Positions 9,959 through 18,370 of a stretch of 64,000 nucleotides of DNA are shown in pieces (within the stretch, counting starts at the first letter, position 1; every line of letters starts with the position of its first letter). Source of the stretch: Gluconacetobacter entanii. GTDB taxonomy: Bacteria > Pseudomonadota > Alphaproteobacteria > Acetobacterales > Acetobacteraceae. The position numbers and the translations under genes are program-made. The stretch is taken from NCBI RefSeq assembly GCF_003206495.1, contig NZ_NKUF01000003.1:62001-126000 (forward strand), written 5' to 3'. The notes beneath the pieces were generated by a model. That model searched no databases and was not told the origin of the DNA. It was given only the letters and a program-made list of their open reading frames with translations.

Positions 9959-10786
9959 ATGACAGCAAAACGCCCGCCGTCCGACAGGATCCGCCTTGTG
10001 GTTTCGGATATCGACGGCACCCTTGTGCCCCAGGACAAGAGGGTGACGCCGGATGTGCTGGCCGCCGCACAGGCCCTGCGCAGGGCGGGCATCGCGCTGT
10101 GCCTCGTCAGCAGCCGTGGCCCCGTGGGGATGCAGCCGTTCCTCGGGCCGCTGGGCATTGACCGCCCGATCGCGGCGCTGAATGGCGGGCTGATCTGCAC
10201 CCCCGACGGCAAGATCATGTCGCGCCATTCGCTGGCGCCGGAGACCACGCGTGAGGCGGTGGAGGAACTGCTGTCGCGCGAGGTCGATCCGTGGCTGTTC
10301 ATTGATTACGAATGGCTGGTGCGCGACGGCAGCACGCCGCAGGTCCGGCATGAGGCGGAAGTGGTGAAGACCATTCCCGTCGTCGCCCCCGACCTGTCGC
10401 GCCATTACGAAGGTGTGGGAAAGATCATGGGTGTCTCCACCGATGCGGCGCGACTGCGCACGGTGGAGCGCGAACTGAGCGTGCAGCTTGCCGGGCGGGC
10501 GAATGTCCACCGCTCCTCCGAATGGCTGGTCGATGTCACCCATCCGCTGGCGAACAAGGGCCATGCCGCGCGGGAGCTGGCCGCCCTGATGGGGATTGAT
10601 ATTCACGAAGTGGCCTGCATCGGGGACATGAACAATGATATCCCGATGCTTGATGTCGCCGGTGTGGCCATCGCGATGGGCAACGCCCCGGCGGAGGTGC
10701 AAAAGCACGCCCATTTCGTGACGGACGCCAATACGCATGATGGCTGGGCGCGGGCGATGGAACGTTTCGTCCTGCCCCGGGCCTGA
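9959..10786 (+). CDS. Cof-type HAD-IIB hydrolase (first of two)
   Basis: Predicted Mg-dependent sugar-phosphate or nucleotide phosphatase, 275 aa. HAD motif I is SDIDGTL with nucleophile D17 and acid D19; motif II is CLVSSRGP; the C2B cap lies in the middle; motif IV is CIGDMNNDIPML near the C terminus. The substrate is unknown. Its position between zwf and pgl suggests a phosphosugar, possibly a repair or overflow role in the pentose phosphate pathway; this is inference. Start ATG 9959 lies 19 bp after the zwf stop, so translation is probably linked. The next gene is a second family member of similar length. Confidence 0.85.
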   Translation: MTAKRPPSDRIRLVVSDIDGTLVPQDKRVTPDVLAAAQALRRAGIALCLVSSRGPVGMQPFLGPLGIDRPIAALNGGLICTPDGKIMSRHSLAPETTREAVEELLSREVDPWLFIDYEWLVRDGSTPQVRHEAEVVKTIPVVAPDLSRHYEGVGKIMGVSTDAARLRTVERELSVQLAGRANVHRSSEWLVDVTHPLANKGHAARELAALMGIDIHEVACIGDMNNDIPMLDVAGVAIAMGNAPAEVQKHAHFVTDANTHDGWARAMERFVLPRA

Positions 10787-10813
10787 TGTCAGATGACGCA
10801 GAAGGAGAAGGTT

Positions 10814-11656
10814 ATGCAACCAGTGGGAACACAGGCGACACCGGCCACGGGCCAGCAGATACGCCTGGTGCTGGCCGATGTCGATGGCACACTGGTCACG
10901 AAGGACAAGATCCTGACCCCGCGTGCGATCCGCGCGGTCGAACGCCTGCGGGAGCGCGGCATCCTGTTCGCCATCACCAGCGGACGTCCCCCCAAGGGGA
11001 TGGAGATGCTGATCAAGCCGCTGAAGATCGACGAACCGATCGCAGGCTTCAACGGTGGCATGATGGTGCGGCCGGATTTTTCCGTGATCGAGGCACGGAC
11101 CCTGACGGCCGACGTCGCGCGCAGGGTGATCGGCATCATCCGCGATCACAAGGCCGACCCGTGGGTCTATAACGGCAATGACTGGATCGTCTCCGACATC
11201 AAGGCGCCGCATGTCGCGCGCGAACAGTGGACGGTGAGATTCCCGCCAAAGGTCGGCGTGATTGGCGAGGAACTGGACCAGGTGGTCAAGATCACCGGCG
11301 TCAGCGATGACCTCGACCTGATGAAGCGGCTGGAACATGACCTGCAGCAGGCGCTGGGCGATACGGCGTCCGCCGCCCTGTCGCAGCCGTACTATGTCGA
11401 TGTCACCAACCGCGACGCCAACAAGGGCGGCGTGGTCATGACGCTGGAGCGGCTTCTGGGGGTGCCGGCGTCCCAGATGGTGACCCTGGGCGACCAGCCC
11501 AACGATGTGCTGATGTTCCGCAAGAGCGGGATGTCGATCGCGATGGGGCAGGCCAGCCCCGAAGTGCAGAAACAGGCGACCTATGTCTCCACCTCGTGCG
11601 AGGAGGAGGGATTCGCCAACGGGATCGAGAAATACGTGCTGGGGGATGCGAACTGA
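10814..11656 (+). CDS. Cof-type HAD-IIB hydrolase (second of two)
   Basis: Second HAD-IIB phosphatase-like protein, 280 aa. Motif I is LADVDGTLVTKDK (D22 and D24), motif II is AITSGRPPKGMEML, and motif IV is TLGDQPNDVLMF with Asn-Asp in the usual place. A start at 10793 is possible, but the ATG at 10814 has an ideal GAAGGAG six bases upstream. It overlaps pgl by one base (TGATG), so it is translationally coupled to lactonase. Substrate unknown. Motifs and position indicate a tandem duplication or paired specificity with the preceding gene, though the two sequences are clearly diverged. Confidence 0.87.
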   Translation: MQPVGTQATPATGQQIRLVLADVDGTLVTKDKILTPRAIRAVERLRERGILFAITSGRPPKGMEMLIKPLKIDEPIAGFNGGMMVRPDFSVIEARTLTADVARRVIGIIRDHKADPWVYNGNDWIVSDIKAPHVAREQWTVRFPPKVGVIGEELDQVVKITGVSDDLDLMKRLEHDLQQALGDTASAALSQPYYVDVTNRDANKGGVVMTLERLLGVPASQMVTLGDQPNDVLMFRKSGMSIAMGQASPEVQKQATYVSTSCEEEGFANGIEKYVLGDAN

Positions 11657-12393
11657 TGGGCGGGCATGACGTCAAGACGGGCGAGATGATCGTCCTTGCC
11701 GATGGGGAAGCGATTGCCCAGTACATGGCAAAATGGCTGACGCAGCAGGCGCTGGCGAAAAAGGACGGTCCGTTCGTCCTTGCCCTGTCGGGGGGATCGA
11801 CGCCGAAACGGCTGTACCAGATTCTGGCGTCGGAGGAATACGCCGGACGCTTCCCGTGGGCGAATACGCAGTTCTTCTTTGGCGATGAACGATTCGTCCC
11901 CGCCGACGACCCGGCCAGCAATTACAACATGGTCGAGACGGAGATGCTCGAACATGTGCCGGTGCCCATCGGCAACATCCACCGCATGCCGACCTCCGGC
12001 GATCCGGCGGCGGCGGCGGCGCAGTACCAGGCCGAACTGCAGAAGGTCTATGGCGCGGATACGCTGCAGCCGGGACGCCCGCTGTTCGATGTCGTGATGC
12101 TTGGCCTGGGCGACAATGGCCATACCGCGTCGCTGTTCCCGCGCCAGCCCGTGCTGCAGGAACGTAAATTATGGGTGTCCACCTGCGTGCCCGACGATGC
12201 GCCGCATACGCGCCTGACCCTGACCTATCCCGCCATCCATTCCAGCCGCCATGTGGTGTTCATGCTGGCATGGGCGGCGAAGAAGGATGCCTTTGCAAAG
12301 GTGCGCGCGGGGGACCCTGCCGAACCGGCCAGCCACATCACGACCGAGGGCGAACTCATCTGGCTTCTGGACAAGGCGGCCGCCGGGCAATAA
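11656..12393 (+). CDS. pgl: 6-phosphogluconolactonase
   Basis: Hydrolyses 6-phosphogluconolactone to 6-phosphogluconate, between Zwf and Gnd. It is 245 aa, the usual length of the DevB/SOL type. Seen: ALSGGSTPKRLYQIL near residue 45, FFFGDERFVPADDPASNYNM, and the GLGDNGHTASLFP active-site loop. The ATG at 11656 overlaps the stop of the HAD gene (TGATG), so the two are coupled. The frame remains open 60 bp upstream but inside the previous gene. rpiA follows after about 100 bp. Confidence 0.94.
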   Translation: MGGHDVKTGEMIVLADGEAIAQYMAKWLTQQALAKKDGPFVLALSGGSTPKRLYQILASEEYAGRFPWANTQFFFGDERFVPADDPASNYNMVETEMLEHVPVPIGNIHRMPTSGDPAAAAAQYQAELQKVYGADTLQPGRPLFDVVMLGLGDNGHTASLFPRQPVLQERKLWVSTCVPDDAPHTRLTLTYPAIHSSRHVVFMLAWAAKKDAFAKVRAGDPAEPASHITTEGELIWLLDKAAAGQ

Positions 12394-12490
12394 TCCAGCC
12401 TTGTCGGGCAGTCGTGACCGCACGATACAAACAATAACGAGGGGCCGCCGCATGGATGCGAAACGGCCCACGCGGGGAGGAGACAGGGCA

Positions 12491-13195
12491 ATGTCAAGCC
12501 AGGGTGGCGATCCAAGGGCGAAACTCAAGCGTCAGGCCGCGATCGAGGCCGCGTCCATGGTGCAGGATGGCATGGTGGTCGGGCTGGGATCGGGCAGCAC
12601 GTCGGCCTACATGATCGAGGAACTTGGCCGTCGCTGGGCGGAGGGGCTGCGATTCTGCGCCATCCCCACGTCCGAACATTCCGCCGAACAGGCCCGTGCG
12701 CATGGCATCAAGCTGGTGACGTTCGCCACCCATCCGCAGATCGACATCGACATTGATGGCGCGGATGAGGTGGAACTCGGCACGCTCAATCTCATCAAGG
12801 GGCTGGGCGGCGCGTTGTTTCGCGAAAAGATCGTCGCCGCTGCATCGCGCCGCTTTGTCGTGGTGGTGGATGAAAGCAAGCTTGTCGATCATCTGGGCCA
12901 TCACGTGCCCGTCCCGGTGGAAGTGACGACCTTTGGCTGGGAAAGCACCGCGCGACAGATCGAGGCCCTTGGCGCGCGCATCACGCAGCGCCTGGACCGC
13001 AGCGGGAACGTGTTTGTCACCGATGGCGGCAACATGATCCTGGACTGCCATTTCGGCGCCATCGCCGATTCCGTTGCCCTGGCGCGCCGGTTGCGCGCCA
13101 TCGTGGGCGTCATTGAAACCGGCCTGTTCATCGGGCGCACGTCCGAAGTGATCGTGGCCGCGCATGACGGGCTGAAGCATCTGGAGCCATCATGA
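12491..13195 (+). CDS. rpiA: Ribose-5-phosphate isomerase A
   Basis: Interconverts ribulose 5-phosphate and ribose 5-phosphate. It is 234 aa from the chosen start. Family motifs are intact: GLGSGSTSAYMIEELG, the DIDGADEVE catalytic stretch, LIKGLGGALFREKIVA, and VTDGGNMILDC. The start at 12491 is preferred because GGGGAGGAG precedes it by 8-9 bases; an in-frame ATG at 12452 has only a weak site. The stop overlaps the gntK start by four bases (ATGA), showing coupling with gluconate phosphorylation. Confidence 0.94.
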   Translation: MSSQGGDPRAKLKRQAAIEAASMVQDGMVVGLGSGSTSAYMIEELGRRWAEGLRFCAIPTSEHSAEQARAHGIKLVTFATHPQIDIDIDGADEVELGTLNLIKGLGGALFREKIVAAASRRFVVVVDESKLVDHLGHHVPVPVEVTTFGWESTARQIEALGARITQRLDRSGNVFVTDGGNMILDCHFGAIADSVALARRLRAIVGVIETGLFIGRTSEVIVAAHDGLKHLEPS

Positions 13196-13758
13196 CCTCT
13201 GCCGTTCTTCAGGATCAGGGTATCCGTCCGCTTGTCCTGGTGATCATGGGGGTGTCGGGGTGTGGCAAGACCACGCTGGCGGCGGGCCTGCACAACCTTC
13301 TGGGCTGGCCTTATCAGGAAGGTGACCTGCTGCATCCCAAGGCGAACGTGGACAAGATGGCGGCGGGCATCCCCCTGACGGACGCCGACCGCCTGCCATG
13401 GCTGGAACGCTGCCATGACTGGCTGAAACAGCGTGTGGAATCGGGGCAGGGGGGAATCCTGACCTGCTCCGCGCTGAAACGCTCCTATCGTGATATCCTG
13501 CGTGCCGATGCGCCGGGGATCGTGTTCGTCTATCTCCAGATTCCGCCGGATGTCCTGCTGGCGCGTCTGGAACGGCGACGTGGCCATTACATGCCGCCAA
13601 GCCTGCTGCCAAGCCAGTTGGCCACGCTGGAGCCGCCGACGCCCGACGAACATCCGGTGGTCGTCACGCTGGAGGAGACGCCGGCGGACATGATCGCAAA
13701 GACGGTCGGCCTGCTGCGTGAACGTTATCCCGAAAAGGGAGCGCCTGCCTCCGCCTGA
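13192..13758 (+). CDS. gntK: Gluconokinase
   Basis: ATP-dependent kinase making 6-phosphogluconate from gluconate. It is 188 aa, usual for the GntK/IdnK family. P-loop GVSGCGKTT is at residues 20-28, the substrate region is EGDLLHPKANVDKMAAGIPL, and the lid region is LERRRGHYMPPSLLPSQ. Acetic acid bacteria make gluconate in the periplasm, so this feeds re-imported gluconate into the pathway encoded upstream. It overlaps rpiA by 4 bp. It is the last gene of the carbohydrate block; a single-hairpin repeat lies directly after it. Confidence 0.93.
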   Translation: MTSAVLQDQGIRPLVLVIMGVSGCGKTTLAAGLHNLLGWPYQEGDLLHPKANVDKMAAGIPLTDADRLPWLERCHDWLKQRVESGQGGILTCSALKRSYRDILRADAPGIVFVYLQIPPDVLLARLERRRGHYMPPSLLPSQLATLEPPTPDEHPVVVTLEETPADMIAKTVGLLRERYPEKGAPASA

Positions 13759-13772
13759 CCGGAGGGCGCATA

Positions 13773-13823
13773 ATTCAGGAGTTTTTGGGTGTCGCCTTTT
13801 TCGGGAGGCGACATTTCCTGAAT
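13773..13823 (+). repeat. Repeat A, degenerate single-hairpin copy
   Basis: The outer inverted arms ATTCAGGA/TCCTGAAT enclose the repeat-A core GTTTTTGGGTGTCGCC and an inner stem GTCGCC...GGCGAC. The second hairpin (GAAGC...GCTTC) is absent. It lies between gntK and the tyrosine phosphatase gene, both plus strand, and could end the gntK transcript. Confidence 0.65.
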
Positions 13824-13853
13824 CTTTTATTCTTATCAATGGATTGTATGGGC

Positions 13854-14327
13854 ATGAAACGCAGGCTGTCGGTCCTGTTCGTCTGCATGGGCAATATCTG
13901 CCGCTCACCACTGGCGGAGGCCGCGTTCCGGCAGGCGGCGGCCCGCCATGGGCTGGATGTGCATGTGGATTCGGCAGGGACCGGCAACTGGCATGTGGGT
14001 GATCCGCCGGACCGCCGTGCCCGTGCGATGGCGCGCCAGAACGGGATTGATATCGACCGGTACCGCGCCCGCGTCGTGACGGAACGCGACTTTCACGATT
14101 TCACCCATGTCATCGCCATGGACCATGCCAATCTGGAGCACCTGTCGCGGATGCGTCCTGCGGATGGCGTGGCGGAGCTGTCGCTGCTGCTGGATCATGT
14201 GGCGCATCGCAAGGGCGCGGCCGTGGTCGATCCCTATTACGGCACGGCCGAGGATTTCGCGATCACATGGCGCGATGTCAGCGAAGGGGCCGAGGCGCTG
14301 GCCCTGCACCTGAAGACGTGTGGATAG
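13854..14327 (+). CDS. Low-molecular-weight protein-tyrosine phosphatase
   Basis: A 157-aa cytoplasmic phosphatase acting on phosphotyrosine or similar substrates. The signature CMGNICRSP puts the nucleophile at C11 and the arginine at R17; the general-acid loop is DPYYG near residue 125. Length equals the family norm if started at ATG 13854; ATGs at 13839 and 13848 are in frame, and none has a strong ribosome site. Such enzymes often pair with a tyrosine kinase for exopolysaccharide control, but no kinase or polysaccharide genes are nearby. Flanked by repeat-A copies on both sides. Confidence 0.9.
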   Translation: MKRRLSVLFVCMGNICRSPLAEAAFRQAAARHGLDVHVDSAGTGNWHVGDPPDRRARAMARQNGIDIDRYRARVVTERDFHDFTHVIAMDHANLEHLSRMRPADGVAELSLLLDHVAHRKGAAVVDPYYGTAEDFAITWRDVSEGAEALALHLKTCG

Positions 14328-14344
14328 GATAAATCCTTAAAGAA

Positions 14345-14430
14345 TAAAAGTTTTTGGGTGTCGCCTTTTGATCGAAAAAGGCGGCGTCTTTCGAAGCTTT
14401 TTCGATCAAAAGCTTCACCAAAAACTTTTA
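14345..14430 (+). repeat. Repeat A, full copy (86 bp)
   Basis: Outer inverted arms TAAAAGTTTTTGG and CCAAAAACTTTTA enclose hairpin 1 (GCC...GGCGGC) and hairpin 2 (GAAGC...GCTTC). It lies at the convergent junction of the phosphatase gene and the Old Yellow Enzyme gene, 14-17 bp from both stop codons. Confidence 0.85.
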
Positions 14431-14443
14431 GAAGATAAGGCGC

Positions 14444-15541
14444 TTATTCCGAACGGTAGCGCTCCAGCCAGTGGGCGTAGGGTTCGGGCAGGACATGCGC
14501 CGCATCAGGGCGACCGAGCGCGCGTGCGGCGGCGTACGGCCAGTGCGGGTTTTCAAGGAATGGCCGGCCCAGCATGACAAGGTCCAGCGATTCGTCCGCG
14601 ATCAGGCTGCTGGCCTGTTCCGGCTTGCTGATGTACCAGCTTGTCGCCACGGGCAGCCCGCTTTCGCGGCGCACGCGCGCGGCGATGGGGGCCATGAAGG
14701 CCGGACCCCACGGGATCTTTGCCTCCGGCGTGGAAAACCCGATGCTGACATCAAGGAAATCCAGCCCCAGCGTGCGGAAGTGACGCGCCAGCGTAATGGC
14801 GTCCTCCAGCGTTTCCTCGTCATGGCCGTCGAATTCGATCATGCCCAGACGCGCGCTCATCGGCCGGTCTTCCGGCCAGACGGCGCGTACCTCGCTCAGC
14901 GTTTCCAGCAGGAAGCGCGCGCGGTTCTCCAGGCTGCCGCCATACAGGTCGGTGCGCTGGTTGGAGTAGGGGGAGAGGAAACTCTGCCCCAGATAGCCAT
15001 GCGCGAAATGCAGCATCAGCCACCCGAACCCCGCGTCGCGGGCACGAATCGCGCTGGCGACGAAATCCTGCCGGACGCGGGTGATGTCCTCCGGCGTCAT
15101 GGCGCGCGGCACCTTTGGCAGGTTGGCGCCAAAGGGAATGGCGGAAGGCGAGATGGTCTCCCAGCCACGCGGGTCATCGGCGGCGATATGGTCGTCACCT
15201 TCCCACGGGCGGTTCGCGCTGGCCTTGCGCCCGGCATGGGCGATCTGGATGCCCGGCACCGCGCCTGCGTCACGGATGGCGCGCGCGATGGGGCGCAGGG
15301 CTTCGGCCTGTGCATCGTTCCACAGCCCGAGGCAGCCCGGTGTGATGCGTCCTTCGGGGGAGACGGCGGTCGCCTCCACCACCACCAGTCCGCTGCCGCC
15401 ACGGGCAAGCGAGGCGTAATGGACATTATGCCAATCCCCCGCCACGCCATCGACGGCAAGATACTGGCACATCGGGGAGACGGCGATGCGATTGCGCAGG
15501 GTGCGCCCCTTGAGGGTATAGGGCGTAAAGAGGTCAGGCAT
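14444..15541 (-). CDS. NADH:flavin oxidoreductase, Old Yellow Enzyme family (YqjM-like)
   Basis: FMN-dependent ene-reductase, 365 aa, reducing activated C=C bonds with NAD(P)H. Seen: FMN/Cys motif VSPMCQY with C25, as in YqjM-type enzymes, IQIAHAGRKAS, MLHFAHGYLGQSFLSPYSN, DLYGGSLENRARF, and the C-terminal LGRPFLENPHWP. In the substrate-binding pair the usual His-Ala-Ala-His reads H-F-A-H. Start ATG 15541 is chosen for the AGAGGA upstream and for family length; the frame is open to 15631. The natural substrate is unknown; xenobiotic or oxidative-stress use is plausible, and ahpCD/oxyR lie nearby. Confidence 0.9.
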   Translation of the reverse strand: MPDLFTPYTLKGRTLRNRIAVSPMCQYLAVDGVAGDWHNVHYASLARGGSGLVVVEATAVSPEGRITPGCLGLWNDAQAEALRPIARAIRDAGAVPGIQIAHAGRKASANRPWEGDDHIAADDPRGWETISPSAIPFGANLPKVPRAMTPEDITRVRQDFVASAIRARDAGFGWLMLHFAHGYLGQSFLSPYSNQRTDLYGGSLENRARFLLETLSEVRAVWPEDRPMSARLGMIEFDGHDEETLEDAITLARHFRTLGLDFLDVSIGFSTPEAKIPWGPAFMAPIAARVRRESGLPVATSWYISKPEQASSLIADESLDLVMLGRPFLENPHWPYAAARALGRPDAAHVLPEPYAHWLERYRSE

Positions 15542-15684
15542 CCGGTCCTCTGACGAGTAGGGAAAGAATGGGATGCCATCCTGCCGCCGATGGGGATGCG
15601 ATGCAACGAAAGCCATCCATCCGCCACGCATAACAGCGTCACCCGGACCGGCATTGTATTTTTTTTGGGGAATGCACCGTGAAA

Positions 15685-15761
<77 letters not shown>

Positions 15762-15847
15762 GTAAGCTTTCGGGAAGAAGAAAACCCGAGAACCATTCGG
15801 TGGATGGGCAAATAACAGGGTTCGGCAGGTCTGGCAACGCCCTTATG

Positions 15848-15885
15848 AAAAAAAACGGCATCTTTTTCATGAAGATGCCGTTTTT
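15848..15885 (-). terminator. Terminator after ahpD
   Basis: On the minus strand the stem ACGGCATCTT/AAGATGCCGT is followed by eight Ts, directly after the ahpD stop. The plus strand also ends in five Ts, so it may work in both directions. tRNA-Asp lies downstream on the same strand. Confidence 0.85.
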
Positions 15886-15892
15886 CCCCCGA

Positions 15893-16426
15893 TCAGGTGG
15901 TGGCGGGGGCCTTTGCCCCGTCAAGGGTCACGGCCACGCCATGCACGGTGGCGGCGACACGCACCGCCGTCTGGATCTGTTCGGTCGTAAGGCCCGCCTT
16001 GCGCAGGGCATGTTCATGGCTTTCCATGCACATGCCGCACCCGTTGATGGCGGATACCGCAAGCGACCACAGTTCGAAATCCACCTTTTCCACGCCCGGG
16101 CGGCCGATCACGTTCATGCGCAACTGCGCCGGCATCTTGGCGTAATCGCCGCCCACCAGATGCACGAAACGGTAATAGACATTGTTCATGCCCATGATCG
16201 CCGCCGCCGCCCGCGCGGCGTCCAGCGCCCCGGCCGACAGGGCGTCGGCGAAATGGGCGCGCAGCAGGTCGGTGACCAGCGGGTTGCGCGACGCGATGGC
16301 CGACGCCACGAACGTGCCGGCCAGTTGCTGCGGCGTGAGCGTGACGTCATGGGAGAGCGAGCCGAGGTTGAGCTTCAGGTCCTTGGCATAGTCGGGCAGC
16401 AGGGATTTGAGCGTATCGAGCGACAT
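15893..16426 (-). CDS. ahpD: Alkyl hydroperoxide reductase-associated AhpD
   Basis: CxxC disulfide reductase that recycles AhpC during peroxide detoxification. It is 177 aa. The catalytic set is C130-G-M-C133 with H137 in the segment [15 protein letters not shown], matching the spacing and numbering of mycobacterial AhpD. The start at 16426 matches family length; no clear ribosome site is visible and the frame is open to 16489. It lies downstream of ahpC on the same strand, separated by about 210 bp holding two strong hairpins, and ends at a canonical terminator. Confidence 0.93.
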   Translation of the reverse strand: MSLDTLKSLLPDYAKDLKLNLGSLSHDVTLTPQQLAGTFVASAIASRNPLVTDLLRAHFADALSAGALDAARAAAAIMGMNNVYYRFVHLVGGDYAKMPAQLRMNVIGRPGVEKVDFELWSLAVSAINGCGMCMESHEHALRKAGLTTEQIQTAVRVAATVHGVAVTLDGAKAPATT

Positions 16427-16514
16427 GGGAGGATGCCTTGCACTGGTGGGGGAAGGGAGAAGGGGGAACCCGCCCATCCCACATGCCACGCCGCAGGATC
16501 GCGGGAAGGGTCCT

Positions 16515-16599
16515 CATCCCCGGATGTCGCGGGCATGGTGGCGCGCCACGACATCCGGGGATGCGGACATCCCCCGCGCGGCAGGTGCCACGCGGGGGA
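16515..16599 (-). other. Two tandem hairpins between ahpC and ahpD
   Basis: The first hairpin has perfect 15-bp arms (16515-16529 and 16549-16563, CATCCCCGGATGTCG and its complement). The second has 9-bp arms (16570-16578 and 16591-16599, TCCCCCGCG and its complement). Neither has a T-run. They probably shape the relative amounts of ahpC and ahpD mRNA through partial termination, processing or stabilisation. Confidence 0.6.
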
Positions 16600-16634
16600 G
16601 CGCCCGGACCGTTCAGGCCCGGGAAAGGGTGCGA

Positions 16635-17177
16635 TCAGGCCTTGATGAAGGCGTCGCCCTTCTTCCAGTTGCACGGGCACAGCTCATCGCTCTGCAGCCC
16701 GTCGAGGATGCGCAGGATTTCCTGTGGGTTGCGGCCGACCGACAGGTCGTTGACGCTGACATGGCGGATGACGCCCTCGGGGTCGATGATGAAGGTCGCG
16801 CGATAGGCGGCGCCCGCACCCTGCGACATGACGCCCACGCCCTCGATCAGTTCACGCTTGATGTCGGAGAGCATCGGGATCTCGAGGTTCTTGAGGTCCT
16901 CGTTGTTCAGGCGCCAGTTCAGGTGCACGAACGCGCTGTCGATCGACACGCCATACACGACGGCGTCGCGGTCCTTGAATTCACCGGCCAGCTTGCCGAA
17001 CGCCACGATCTCGGTCGGGCAGACGAAGGTGAAGTCGAGCGGCCAGAAGAAGACGACCTTCCACTTGCCCGCGTTGCTTTCGTCCGTAATCTTGACGAAC
17101 TCGCCCTTCAGGCCCTCGGCCCCGCCGGGAACGGCGTCAAGGCTGAAGCTGGGGAACTTATCACCGACTGTAAGCAT
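16635..17177 (-). CDS. ahpC: Peroxiredoxin, alkyl hydroperoxide reductase subunit C
   Basis: Typical 2-Cys peroxiredoxin reducing organic and hydrogen peroxides. It is 180 aa. The peroxidatic cysteine is C53 in DFTFVCPTE and the resolving cysteine is in the C-terminal CPCNWKKGD (C167 or C169). Start ATG 17177 follows AAGGGAG on the minus strand. It is divergent from oxyR with a 134-bp shared control region, the classical arrangement for OxyR-activated ahpC. AhpD downstream, not AhpF, is the likely reductant. Confidence 0.95.
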   Translation of the reverse strand: MLTVGDKFPSFSLDAVPGGAEGLKGEFVKITDESNAGKWKVVFFWPLDFTFVCPTEIVAFGKLAGEFKDRDAVVYGVSIDSAFVHLNWRLNNEDLKNLEIPMLSDIKRELIEGVGVMSQGAGAAYRATFIIDPEGVIRHVSVNDLSVGRNPQEILRILDGLQSDELCPCNWKKGDAFIKA

Positions 17178-17311
17178 TTGAGGAATCTCCCTTGATTCGG
17201 TTGGGGATCAGGCAGGCCGCCCGGTGGGGCGCGTCCGATGGGGTATATCTATGACCTTGATGCTGCTATCATGCCAGTGAATAATTCACATATTCATGAT
17301 CGAATTAGTCG
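17178..17311. promoter_or_regulatory. ahpC/oxyR divergent control region
   Basis: The 134-bp gap between divergent ahpC and oxyR contains an AT-rich stretch (about 17240-17305) with repeated CTAT/ATAG elements and the dyad ATTC...GAAT near 17284-17305. Position suggests OxyR binding sites; the spacing does not fit the four-element E. coli consensus exactly, so the precise site is not assigned. Confidence 0.4.
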
Positions 17312-18280
17312 ATGATTCCCATGCCCTCCGCACAGCAGTTGCGTTATCTCGTGACCCTTGCGGAACTCCGTCATTTCGGGCGCGCGGCCAAAAGCTGCGC
17401 CGTCACGCAATCCACGCTTTCGGCCGGGATCCTGGCGCTGGAACGGCAGATGGATGTGCGGCTGCTCGACCGTGACGTGGGCAAGAAAGTGGTGTTCACC
17501 CCCCTGGGTAACGAGGTGGTCGCGCGCGCGCGCCTTGCGCTGGAGGCGTTGCAGGCGGTGCTTGACGTGGCCGTGGCCTCCCACGAACCGATGAGCGGCC
17601 TGCTGCGGATCGGCGTCATCCCCACCATCGGGCCGTTCGTCGTGCCCGACCTGATCCGCAGGCTGCGCCAGGGGTTCCCGCGCCTGCGCCTGTCGCTGAA
17701 CGAGGACCTGACCCATCACGTGCTGGAAAAGCTGGCGCTGGGGCGTCTGGACCTCGTGCTGCTGGCGATGCCGTGCGACTGCGCCGACAGCGAGACATGG
17801 CCCCTGTGGCGCGATCCCTTCATGCTGGTGATGCCGGAGATGCACCCGCTGTCGAAACTGTCGGGCGTGCCGGTTGAACGAATCGTCTCCGAACGCATGA
17901 TCCTGCTGGAGGACGGGCACTGCCTGCGTGACCAGACGCTGGCCCTGTGCCGGCAGGTGCGCGGATGGTCGAACACCGAAGGCGCGGAGGAGGAATTTAC
18001 CGTCACCTCCCTGCATACGCTGGTGGAGATGGTGGCGGCGGGACTCGGGGTGGCGCTGCTGCCGCATATGGCGGTACAGTCGGGCCTGCTGCGCGATCAG
18101 GCGGTTGTGGCGCGCCCTGTGACCGGATGTCAGGCATGGCGCACGATCGGACTTGCGTGGCGGCCGCGTTCGCCACGGATGGGGGATTTCAGGGCGCTGG
18201 CCCCGTTCTTCATTCCGCCACATGTCACCGGGGTGGAGGAAAAAGCCCTGCGCATGCCGGTTTCCAGCGGTAAAAAGTAG
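17312..18280 (+). CDS. oxyR: LysR-family hydrogen peroxide sensor OxyR
   Basis: Peroxide-responsive transcriptional regulator, 322 aa. The N-terminal winged helix-turn-helix (residues about 6-65) includes FGRAAKSCAVTQSTLSAGI. The sensory domain has the redox pair C204 and C213 in GHCLRDQTLALC, with the same C-x8-C spacing and surrounding sequence as C199/C208 of E. coli OxyR. It is divergent from ahpC, which it probably activates when oxidised and whose promoter region it shares. Start 17312 or in-frame ATG 17321. A separate promoter for rpmJ begins right after its stop. Confidence 0.94.
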   Translation: MIPMPSAQQLRYLVTLAELRHFGRAAKSCAVTQSTLSAGILALERQMDVRLLDRDVGKKVVFTPLGNEVVARARLALEALQAVLDVAVASHEPMSGLLRIGVIPTIGPFVVPDLIRRLRQGFPRLRLSLNEDLTHHVLEKLALGRLDLVLLAMPCDCADSETWPLWRDPFMLVMPEMHPLSKLSGVPVERIVSERMILLEDGHCLRDQTLALCRQVRGWSNTEGAEEEFTVTSLHTLVEMVAAGLGVALLPHMAVQSGLLRDQAVVARPVTGCQAWRTIGLAWRPRSPRMGDFRALAPFFIPPHVTGVEEKALRMPVSSGKK

Positions 18281-18299
18281 GATCGGCGCGTCGTTGGAG

Positions 18300-18328
18300 T
18301 TGACTCATCGCGCGGTCAGGGGTATTCG
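18300..18328 (+). promoter_or_regulatory. Sigma-70-type promoter for rpmJ
   Basis: TTGACT, a 17-bp spacer, then TATTCG, ending 42 bp before the rpmJ start. The -35 is near consensus and the -10 weaker. Confidence 0.6.
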
Positions 18329-18370
18329 GGCGCCTCTTTGCGGTTATCAGCCGCCAGTGAGGGTCGGATC

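Noticed and set aside
13785-13853. N-terminal extension of the tyrosine phosphatase
   Set aside because: The extra 23 residues are encoded by the repeat-A-like element; family length and motif position fit the ATG at 13854.
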